From: Desulfobacterales bacterium
Lineage (GTDB): Bacteria > Desulfobacterota > Desulfobacteria > Desulfobacterales > Desulfobacteraceae
Direction: 5' to 3'
Length of the DNA stretch: 6,427 bases
Assembly (NCBI GenBank): GCA_022361095.1
Contig: JAKSBO010000481.1
Coordinates: 1 to 6,427 of the forward strand
Below the pieces are notes generated by a model that worked only from the letters and a program-made list of their open reading frames with translations, did no database searches and was not told where the DNA came from. This document shows, piece after piece, positions 1-5,142 of this stretch. The position numbers and the translations under genes were made by a program. The stretch's first letter is position 1. Each line of letters begins with the position of its first letter.

Positions 1-906
1 CAGGATGCGGACCTGCCCGCCATTTTTTCAGGCACCCGGGTCATTGGCGGGGAAAACGGCATCAGGGACAAACTGGCCCGGGAGATAGAGGCGTTTAAAC
101 AGGCCCCGGAGAGATACCTGGCCGCTGCAGTTAATCCCTTTGACAAAAAAATTGATGTCAAAGATGCCAAAACAGATGCGTTTCTCTCCCTGACCCCGGT
201 GCTGGTGGCCGTGGCCGGCCTGGTGGACGGCCTGAACCCCTGCGCCTTTGCCACCATCATTCTGCTGGTCTCTTATCTCACCTTGTTCGGCCTGGACCAG
301 CGCACCATTGTCTGGGCCGGGGCCACCTTCACCCTTGGGGTGTTTCTGACGTATCTTGCCATTGGCCTGGCCTTTTACCACGGGCTGCGGCAGATGCTGC
401 TCAACACCGCCTTATCCATGGCCGTGAACATGGTGATGCTGACAGTGGTGGTCATACTGGCCGTGATCAGCCTCATTGACGCCATCCGGGTGATCCGGCA
501 AAAGGAGGGGGCGGCCCGGATATTGAAGATGCCCCAAACTGTTACCCGGTTTATTGAACGCCTGATCCGGGGTGTTGTGAACCGGCCCGTGCTGATATTC
601 GGCACCCCGTTTCTCCTGGGACTGATCATCTCGGGCCTGGAGTTCACCTGCACCGGCCAGGTCTATGTGCCCATTGTCACCATGCTCACGGATCCGGCAT
701 ACCGGCTCAAAGCGTTGGGATACCTGGCAATGTATAATCTGGCCTTTATCATCCCCCTGGTGGTGGTATTTTTCGGGGCTGCATTCGGGTTAAGGGTTGT
801 TAAAACCGGCCAACATCCCATGTTCATTTTTGCCTCCAAGCTGGCCCATGCCCTGCTGTTTGTGGTGATGTCCCTGGTGCTGACCTACAACCTTGGATGG
901 ATATAA
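1..906 (+). CDS. Thioredoxin-like/CcdA-family membrane thiol-disulfide carrier (5'-partial)
   Basis: The reading frame is open from base 1 to the TAA at 904-906, so 301 residues are visible and the start lies outside the window; the GTG at 199 is an internal Val. Visible residues 1-40 look like the end of a thioredoxin/glutaredoxin-like domain: a probable cis-Pro in DLPAIFSG, then a strand and the GGENGI turn leading into a helix. Any CxxC motif of that domain would lie upstream. Residues 67-296 form about six hydrophobic segments. Two family motifs are clear: GLVDGLNPCAF, with Cys81, and LEFTCTGQVY, with Cys217. In the CcdA/DsbD family this membrane-embedded Cys pair passes electrons from cytoplasmic thioredoxin to periplasmic acceptors. 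By inference it feeds reductant to a periplasmic partner, possibly encoded by the genes downstream. It is separated from them by 147 bp, so co-transcription is likely but unproven. Cytochrome c maturation or general disulfide reduction are alternative roles. Confidence 0.88.
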   Translation, partial: QDADLPAIFSGTRVIGGENGIRDKLAREIEAFKQAPERYLAAAVNPFDKKIDVKDAKTDAFLSLTPVLVAVAGLVDGLNPCAFATIILLVSYLTLFGLDQRTIVWAGATFTLGVFLTYLAIGLAFYHGLRQMLLNTALSMAVNMVMLTVVVILAVISLIDAIRVIRQKEGAARILKMPQTVTRFIERLIRGVVNRPVLIFGTPFLLGLIISGLEFTCTGQVYVPIVTMLTDPAYRLKALGYLAMYNLAFIIPLVVVFFGAAFGLRVVKTGQHPMFIFASKLAHALLFVVMSLVLTYNLGWI

Positions 907-910
907 TGAT

Positions 911-1033
911 AAGTTTTTGTTAATTTGCCCAACTTCGGCGTTGGAAACAATTTTTAATCCTCAAAATATGCCGTATATTCCTCCGGTTAAAAATTGTTCC
1001 CGCCTTGAATTTGATCAAATTCCCTAAAAACTT
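911..1033. repeat. Large imperfect inverted repeat filling the intergenic region
   Basis: The whole gap between the CcdA-like gene and the small membrane protein gene is a nested imperfect palindrome centred near base 972. The outer arms are AAGTTTTT (911-918) and AAAAACTT (1026-1033). Next come AATTTG (922-927) and CAAATT (1016-1021). The core arms are a perfect 12-bp pair, AACAATTTTTAA (946-957) and TTAAAAATTGTT (987-998). A shorter inner stem (965-971 with 973-979, including one G-T pair) closes the centre. Each half also carries its own small hairpin: CCAAC/GTTGG at 929-944 and the perfect 16-bp palindrome GAATTTGATCAAATTC at 1007-1022. The terminal symmetry resembles a MITE-like or REP-like mobile repeat. 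It could also be a structured mRNA leader. No flanking target-site duplication is evident. It is distinctly more AT-rich than the flanking genes. Confidence 0.75.
929..955 (+). terminator. Possible weak intrinsic terminator after the CcdA-like gene
   Basis: A 5-bp stem (CCAAC at 929-933, GTTGG at 940-944) with a TTCGGC loop is followed six bases later by TTTTT (951-955). The stem is short and the T-run is displaced, so termination would be partial at best. It is nested inside the larger inverted repeat, which could form a competing fold. Confidence 0.3.
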
Positions 1034-1039
1034 GATGAT

Positions 1040-1043
1040 GGAG
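1040..1043 (+). promoter_or_regulatory. Ribosome binding site of the small membrane protein gene
   Basis: GGAG lies 10 bases before the ATG at 1054 and immediately beyond the right end of the inverted repeat. Folding of the repeat in mRNA would therefore place a long stem next to this initiation site. I see no convincing -35/-10 pair in the intergenic region. Confidence 0.6.
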
Positions 1044-1053
1044 TCTCAATACC

Positions 1054-1311
1054 ATGACGCAACACCCCCAAAAGGGCAAACTTTTTAAGGTCAAGCACGG
1101 GTACAACCCCAACTCCTCTTCCATGGGATCTTTAATCTATGCGCTGCCGGTATCAATGATAGCGGTGACAGGGGGATTTGCCGTTGTTTCGGCCCTGATA
1201 CTCACGGCATTTGCCGAAAAGTTACAGGGAAAAAGCGAAGACTTAGGCCGGGATACCGGGGGTATGAATCCCGGCACAAAAGGAAAAACGCCGGATGACA
1301 CCCTGTCATAG
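1054..1311 (+). CDS. 85-aa single-span membrane protein with GYNPNSSS motif; candidate radical SAM substrate
   Basis: I do not recognise a named family. The protein has three parts. Residues 1-15 are basic (Lys7, 9, 12, 14). A striking short motif, GYNPNSSSMGS, occupies residues 16-26. A hydrophobic span covers roughly residues 27-54, followed by a polar Gly/Lys/Asp-rich tail of about 30 residues. There is no cleavable signal peptide, and the positive-inside rule places the N-terminus and the motif in the cytoplasm. The ATG has a good GGAG site and the stop overlaps the next gene by 17 nt, so it is a real gene that is translationally coupled. Its small size, its position before a radical SAM/SPASM gene and the low-complexity polar motif make it a candidate for the modified peptide. 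It could instead be a small structural subunit of a membrane complex with the next gene product. The protein contains no Cys, so thioether formation on the protein itself is unlikely. Confidence 0.8.
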   Translation: MTQHPQKGKLFKVKHGYNPNSSSMGSLIYALPVSMIAVTGGFAVVSALILTAFAEKLQGKSEDLGRDTGGMNPGTKGKTPDDTLS

Positions 1312-2626
1312 CGTGACAAAGGCGTTTTATTACGGATGGGCCATTGCCGTAAAAATCGTCCCGGCCCTGGCATGGGCGGGTCTGCTCCTGTTTTTTTATC
1401 CTCCTCTTCCGCTTTTGGGCAACCCCCGGACAGCAGACAGCACATTGAAAAAGGTGGAAATACTTATCCATAAAAAAGCGTATCAACAGGTTCCGGAGCT
1501 TCTTAATAAAGGAATTAAGGACAAAACCTTTCCCGCAGCAGAGCGGGCCCGCCTTTTGCTGGCCCTTTCAGAATTTTACCTGGACCAGGCCGGGGATACG
1601 GCCAAGGCCCGGGGTCTGCTGAAAAAAATAACCTCAGCCCCGGATTACAAACACTTAAAAGCCTTTCACCTGGCAAATATTGAGCTTGCACGCATGGACC
1701 AGGCCCTTAAAACCAATGCCGGTTTACACAAGGTGTACATGCATGCCAAAACCCTTGTAATGAAGCCCGGGGCCGGTTTTTCAGAACAGGACGCCAAGGC
1801 CCTTGCAAATGATTATTCAAAGTTGAAACAAGGTCTTGATCAGGTGTCGGTGGACTATCCGGTTTACAATATCCACTATCTTATGGGGATGATCCATTTG
1901 AAGCAGAACCGGCCGTTCAGGGCGGACCTCTCCTTTGGGAAAGCCCTTGAACTGCGCCCTGCCCTGTTTTTAACCGTTCCGGTCAAACGGTTGAAACAAA
2001 ATGCCCGGTACCAGTGGACCCGGCACCTGGGGCATCTTTTTGCCCTGGGCACAGCAGGAGGGTTGATCCTGGCCATGGCTGCAGGATTTATTTTAACGCG
2101 TCCCCGGCAATGGGTCCGCGGTGTCCATCTTGTTGCCGGGCTCATCTTGATGGCGGCCTGGACCGGGTGCTTCTGGGGTACCCTCTACGCCTTTGGCGGG
2201 GCAGGAAAGCCCCGGGAGGTCGTGAACAAAGATGCTTTTTTTCCACCCCCGGCCTATGTGGACTTCAGGTACAATGCCCCGGGGGCCATGCCGGTGCGGC
2301 ACTTATTTGTCCACGGCACCACCCTTATGGCCGGCATCTATTTTTTCAGTCTTTTCACAGCAAGGCTGCGAAAGCCCACGGCGGCGGTCAGCCTCAATCT
2401 GTTGTGCGCCATCCTCGGGGCGATCTCTGTGCTCGGACTTTTTTATCTTCGTCATGTGGACTTTAAAAGCCGGTATTATGCCGGCCCAAATGATCCGGGG
2501 TACTTTGCCTTCAGGATCAGTGAACCCGAACCCTATTTACTGACCAGCCCGCTCAACTACCCGGTGATCGAACTGGATGCCGTGGAAGACCCCGAGCTGG
2601 TGAAATGGTTGAAGAGGTACCAATGA
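1295..2626 (+). CDS. Five-span membrane protein with large TPR-like periplasmic domain
   Basis: This is a 443-residue protein without a family name I can give. Predicted membrane segments lie near residues 15-37, 244-267, 275-299, 336-356 and 363-384. Between the first two is a helical region (about 50-225) resembling degenerate tetratricopeptide repeats, for example around residues 82-112 and 190-225 (MGMIHLKQNRPFRADLSF). The short loops after segments 2 and 4 are rich in Arg/Lys (TRPRQWVRG, TARLRKP). By the positive-inside rule these loops are cytoplasmic, which puts the TPR-like domain, the 300-335 loop and the C-terminal tail (385-443) in the periplasm. The ATG at 1295 follows AAAGGA about 10 bases upstream and overlaps the small membrane protein gene by 17 nt; a GTG at 1313 is an alternative start. 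Its stop overlaps the radical SAM start as ATGA. By inference it is a membrane scaffold that binds the small protein or the mature product. Transport is possible, but no transporter motif is visible. Confidence 0.85.
   Translation: MTPCHSVTKAFYYGWAIAVKIVPALAWAGLLLFFYPPLPLLGNPRTADSTLKKVEILIHKKAYQQVPELLNKGIKDKTFPAAERARLLLALSEFYLDQAGDTAKARGLLKKITSAPDYKHLKAFHLANIELARMDQALKTNAGLHKVYMHAKTLVMKPGAGFSEQDAKALANDYSKLKQGLDQVSVDYPVYNIHYLMGMIHLKQNRPFRADLSFGKALELRPALFLTVPVKRLKQNARYQWTRHLGHLFALGTAGGLILAMAAGFILTRPRQWVRGVHLVAGLILMAAWTGCFWGTLYAFGGAGKPREVVNKDAFFPPPAYVDFRYNAPGAMPVRHLFVHGTTLMAGIYFFSLFTARLRKPTAAVSLNLLCAILGAISVLGLFYLRHVDFKSRYYAGPNDPGYFAFRISEPEPYLLTSPLNYPVIELDAVEDPELVKWLKRYQ
2611..2617 (+). promoter_or_regulatory. 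Ribosome binding site that decides the radical SAM start
   Basis: GAAGAGG ends five bases before the ATG at 2623, which itself overlaps the TGA of the upstream gene (ATGA). The upstream in-frame ATG at 2605 would place this ribosome site inside the coding region and has no comparable site of its own, so 2623 is preferred. Confidence 0.65.
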
Positions 2627-3795
2627 AATACCGGTATGAAAATTTCGGCGGCATCATCGCCAGTGACGACCCGCCGTTCCTGGCCTTTGTGGACCAGGAA
2701 TATATGAGAGAACTGAAACTGCCTGAATCAGAGGCCTGGGAAACCCCGAACCCTGATGTGAGACTTTTATCCGCCCCCCTTGAGGTCCATATTGCCCTGA
2801 CCAACCAATGCTCGGGGGGCTGCCCCCACTGTTATATGGACTCGGCCGTTGCCGACCCCGAAGAGCTGGATACCCCCACCTTTAAAAAGGCATTGAAAAT
2901 CCTGGCCGACATGAAGGTGTTCCATGTGGCCCTAGGAGGCGGAGAGGCCCTGGAAAGAGAAGATCTGTTTGAGATTGCCCACTTTGCAAGGCAGATCGGC
3001 CTTGTGCCCAATCTCACGGTGTCGGGCCGGGGCATCACCCCGGATATTGCACGGCAGATGACGGTATTCGGCCAGGTCAATATTTCAATGGATGGTACAG
3101 GCCGGGCCTATGCCGTATTCCGGGGCAAAGAGATGTTTGACACGGCGGACCGGGCCATTGACAACCTCATCAAGGCAGGTGTCCCCACAGGCATCAACAC
3201 GGTGCTGGGCCGCCGTAATTTTGATCAATTACCGGCATTATTCACCTATGCCCGGGACAAAGGCCTCAATGAAATCGAAATCTTGCGGTACAAACCTGCC
3301 GGACGGGCAGCCACCAGAACCTACCGCCGGGAAGCCTGCACCCACGAACAGAATATCGCCCTTGTGCCCCTTTTGGGGGAGTTGTCCCAAACCCATGGAC
3401 TCCAGGCCAAAATCGACTGTTCGTTCATCCCCATGCTCTGTTGGCACAACCCGCCCATGGAGGCCCTGACAGGGTTAGCCACCTACGGATGCGAGGCAGG
3501 CAACGTGCTCTTGGGCATCCGCAGCAACGGGGCCGTGGCCGGCTGTTCGTTTCTTAAAGATTCAGGTATGCGTGTGTTTGACTATGCTGACGGCTATGTG
3601 CGAAACCCCGCTTTAGACCAGCTCATTACCTGGGAAGACCGGGCCCCTGAACCGTGCAGATCCTGCCCCTATCTTAGGGTGTGCAAAGGGGGGTGCCATG
3701 CCGTGTCCTTGGAAGTATCCGGCCACCTGGATGCCCCTGACCCGGATTGCCCACGGGTGGTGGAATGGGTCCAGGAAAAAGCGTATCTGCCGTGA
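2623..3795 (+). CDS. Radical SAM/SPASM-domain peptide or protein maturase
   Basis: This is a 390-residue enzyme of typical radical SAM/SPASM length. Numbering from the ATG at 2623, the SAM-binding [4Fe-4S] motif CxxxCxxC is Cys63, Cys67 and Cys70 (CSGGCPHCYMDS), preceded by the usual strand (LEVHIALTNQ). GGGE at 105-108 is the SAM-contacting GGE-type motif. The C-terminal SPASM domain has a full seven-Cys set: Cys290-x12-Gly-x4-Cys308, then Cys345-x2-Cys348-x5-Cys354-x3-Cys358, and Cys376 after 17 residues. This predicts two auxiliary iron-sulfur clusters, as in PqqE, MftC and anaerobic sulfatase maturases. SPASM proteins usually modify ribosomal peptides or proteins by radical chemistry in the cytoplasm. 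About 55 residues precede the core and do not look like a complete PqqD-type RRE domain, and no separate PqqD-like gene is visible. The upstream 85-aa protein is the best substrate candidate. The enzyme class is certain; the substrate and reaction are not. Confidence 0.93.
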   Translation: MKYRYENFGGIIASDDPPFLAFVDQEYMRELKLPESEAWETPNPDVRLLSAPLEVHIALTNQCSGGCPHCYMDSAVADPEELDTPTFKKALKILADMKVFHVALGGGEALEREDLFEIAHFARQIGLVPNLTVSGRGITPDIARQMTVFGQVNISMDGTGRAYAVFRGKEMFDTADRAIDNLIKAGVPTGINTVLGRRNFDQLPALFTYARDKGLNEIEILRYKPAGRAATRTYRREACTHEQNIALVPLLGELSQTHGLQAKIDCSFIPMLCWHNPPMEALTGLATYGCEAGNVLLGIRSNGAVAGCSFLKDSGMRVFDYADGYVRNPALDQLITWEDRAPEPCRSCPYLRVCKGGCHAVSLEVSGHLDAPDPDCPRVVEWVQEKAYLP

Positions 3796-4451
3796 CAGCT
3801 CTTTCCAACAATCCCGGCCCGGGAACCCGGTCTTTCAGCGGTGGGGCGTTTACCATTATTTTCTGGACTGCCATTGGATGGATGACAATTCAATGGCTGG
3901 GGGCAGCCGGAATTCTAAAAAGTCAGGAACATACCGGCCCCACCCCGGCCCAATCTCTTAAAGCCTACACAAACATCCGGCAGATCAGCAGGGCCCAGGC
4001 CCTTTATCCGGACAAAATAAAACAGGTCCTGGGCCAGCCGCAGTTTGCCCAATTCATGGCCCATCTGTGGATCACCCCGGATCACCGGGGCAACCCGGTC
4101 AAACTGGGCCTGATTCCCAAAAAAATCGCCCTGGCCATGGACGATAACCAGACCCTGGAGGGCTTTTTCTTTGTGGATATCCACCACAGGTATAACGGCA
4201 GGGGCAAAAAATCCAAAATCGACCTTCAGCAGTCGTGGGCGGTGGCTGCGCTGCCGGGCAAGATGCCGGGTTCGGGATTTCCATGCTTCCTGGCCGATGA
4301 GTCCGGGAACGTCTATATTAAATTTTTCACGGCCCGGCCCGTGAAATTTCCTGCAGCCCCCTTGAAACAGGGCTGGCTGAACCTGTCCACTGCCAAAGAA
4401 TTAAAGACCTTTCTGAACCCGGGACCCCAAAAAATAAACCATGTCCTGTGA
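3792..4451 (+). CDS. Membrane-anchored protein with extracytoplasmic domain, unknown function
   Basis: From the GTG at 3792 the product has 219 residues. I chose this start because it overlaps the TGA of the radical SAM gene by 4 nt (GTGA), matching the gene junction before it. In-frame ATGs at 3747 and 3765 would add 15 or 9 residues and force a longer overlap. One hydrophobic segment (about residues 19-40) acts as a signal anchor, leaving about 175 residues probably in the periplasm. The tail has a patterned stretch: LEGFFFVDIHHRY (122-134), then WAVAALPGKMPGSGFPCFL and GNVYIKFF (172-179). The order G-[YF]-x-F, then A-x-P-x-x-x-G-x-G, then G-x-V-Y weakly recalls DUF2950-type and pilin-like extracytoplasmic proteins; this is only an impression. 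There is a single Cys, Cys165. A role in displaying or handling the cassette product outside the membrane is an inference. Its stop codon lies inside the hairpin at 4439-4473. Confidence 0.78.
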   Translation: MTALSNNPGPGTRSFSGGAFTIIFWTAIGWMTIQWLGAAGILKSQEHTGPTPAQSLKAYTNIRQISRAQALYPDKIKQVLGQPQFAQFMAHLWITPDHRGNPVKLGLIPKKIALAMDDNQTLEGFFFVDIHHRYNGRGKKSKIDLQQSWAVAALPGKMPGSGFPCFLADESGNVYIKFFTARPVKFPAAPLKQGWLNLSTAKELKTFLNPGPQKINHVL

Positions 4452-4473
4452 AAATCAACATCACAGGACATGG
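4439..4473 (-). terminator. Intrinsic terminator between convergent units
   Basis: A perfect 13-bp stem (4439-4451 with 4461-4473) closes a 9-base loop. Read on the minus strand it is followed directly by TTTATTTTTT, so it is a good terminator for the cohesin-like gene that ends at 4500. Read on the plus strand it is followed by CTGAAAAATA, which lacks a U-tract, so termination of the cassette is less certain. The left arm contains the stop codon (4449-4451) of the last cassette gene. Confidence 0.82.
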
Positions 4474-4499
4474 CTGAAAAATACGATAAACGTTATGCC

Positions 4500-5066
4500 T
4501 TACGCACGCCGCCTTGAAAACAGGGTCAGGCCGGTCAGCCCAAAAGCCAGCAATGTGAAAGCTGACGGAACGGGAACGGGACTTGCGCTGTTGACGCTGA
4601 TGTTGAAGCCGTTGGCTGTGGTTTCAATGACATAATCATTAATCAACTCATCGTTGGGGTCAACCAGATCAATATATGAGAACTCATCCAGATTGATGTC
4701 TGCCAAAGCATCACTATCGTCACTTGAAACCGTGATGCTGGCCAGGACAAAGCTGTCTGCCTGGCTGCTGAAATCCGTAAGCAGGGAAACAATACTCAGG
4801 TCAAAGCCGTCGCCGGTAACGGAAACGCCGCTCCAGTCATCAGCATCGCCGGCATCAATGTCACCCAAGGCATCCGTCACGGTATAACTATCCGTAGTTA
4901 CCAAATCATTGTCATACTCAACCCTTAAATCCACACCTGCAAGGTCCAGGGACGTTAAACCACTGATTGAAATCTCCACCGTCGCCGTATAAGCAAAAGC
5001 CGATGACGAGACGCCCAAAAGGGCAATGACTAAAACAGTCAACACACATTTTCTTACGTTAAACAT
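4500..5066 (-). CDS. Secreted cohesin-like protein with variant PEP-CTERM sorting signal
   Basis: The product has 188 residues. Residues 1-25 form a signal peptide with basic Arg5-Lys6, a hydrophobic core and an AFA cleavage site. The mature part is acidic and beta-rich. Its beginning, VEISISGLTSLDLAGVDLRV followed by YDNDLVT, has the pattern of cohesin-like domains, in which an early strand is followed by a partly conserved [VL]xYD. The end carries the tripartite layout of exosortase substrates: a short motif (VPVPSA, 164-169), a hydrophobic helix and a basic tail (SRRRA). The usual motif is VPEP, so this is a variant. An exosortase would cut there and attach the protein to the cell surface or exopolysaccharide matrix; no exosortase gene is in the window. 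The neighbour upstream on the same strand carries a dockerin, the classical partner of cohesin. AAAGGAA, seven bases before the ATG, supports the start. The cohesin assignment rests on pattern and context rather than on a strong motif. Confidence 0.85.
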   Translation of the reverse strand: MFNVRKCVLTVLVIALLGVSSSAFAYTATVEISISGLTSLDLAGVDLRVEYDNDLVTTDSYTVTDALGDIDAGDADDWSGVSVTGDGFDLSIVSLLTDFSSQADSFVLASITVSSDDSDALADINLDEFSYIDLVDPNDELINDYVIETTANGFNISVNSASPVPVPSAFTLLAFGLTGLTLFSRRRA

Positions 5067-5073
5067 CGTTTGG

Positions 5074-5080
5074 TTCCTTT
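5074..5080 (-). promoter_or_regulatory. Ribosome binding site of the cohesin-like gene
   Basis: Minus-strand AAAGGAA sits seven bases before the ATG (5064-5066). Only about 36 bases lie between the upstream hairpin and this ATG, and no clear promoter is visible there. Confidence 0.65.
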
Positions 5081-5102
5081 CTTCATTTTACTTAAATAAA
5101 AT

Positions 5103-5134
5103 CCCCTGCCGGGAAAACCGTTTCCCGGCAGGGG
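5103..5134 (-). terminator. Strong hairpin terminator or processing element after the dockerin enzyme gene
   Basis: A perfect 14-bp GC-rich stem (5103-5116 with 5121-5134) has a 4-base loop. On the minus strand it is followed by ATTTTATTTAAG, a T-rich tract, and it begins about 8 bases after the stop codon of the dockerin enzyme. It should reduce transcription into the cohesin-like gene or mark the 3' end of the upstream message. On the plus strand the following sequence (GGTATGTTTT) is a poorer match. Confidence 0.85.
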
Positions 5135-5142
5135 GGTATGTT

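Noticed and set aside
199..201. GTG as the start of the CcdA-like gene
   Set aside because: The frame is open to base 1 and the upstream residues look like the end of a thioredoxin-like domain, so this is an internal Val.
2014..2466. Plus-strand 150-residue open frame inside the TPR-like gene
   Set aside because: It overlaps entirely with a well-supported membrane protein gene, is rich in Cys/Arg/Gly/Pro typical of shadow frames, and has no ribosome site.
2605..2622. Earlier in-frame ATG for the radical SAM gene, adding six residues
   Set aside because: The GAAGAGG site at 2611-2617 is well spaced for the ATG at 2623 and would lie inside the gene if 2605 were used; the ATGA junction also favours 2623.
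3747..3791. Upstream ATG starts (3747, 3765) for the 219-aa protein
   Set aside because: They require a 31-49 nt overlap with the end of the radical SAM gene, whereas the GTG at 3792 gives a GTGA coupling like the preceding junction. The added residues are Gly-rich and look like out-of-frame translation. The choice is not certain, because the nearest purine-rich site is 14 bases from the GTG.
4326..4345. Hairpin TTCACGG/CCGTGAA
   Set aside because: It is a 7-bp stem inside the coding region of the anchored protein, without a T-tract, and is expected by chance in GC-rich coding sequence.
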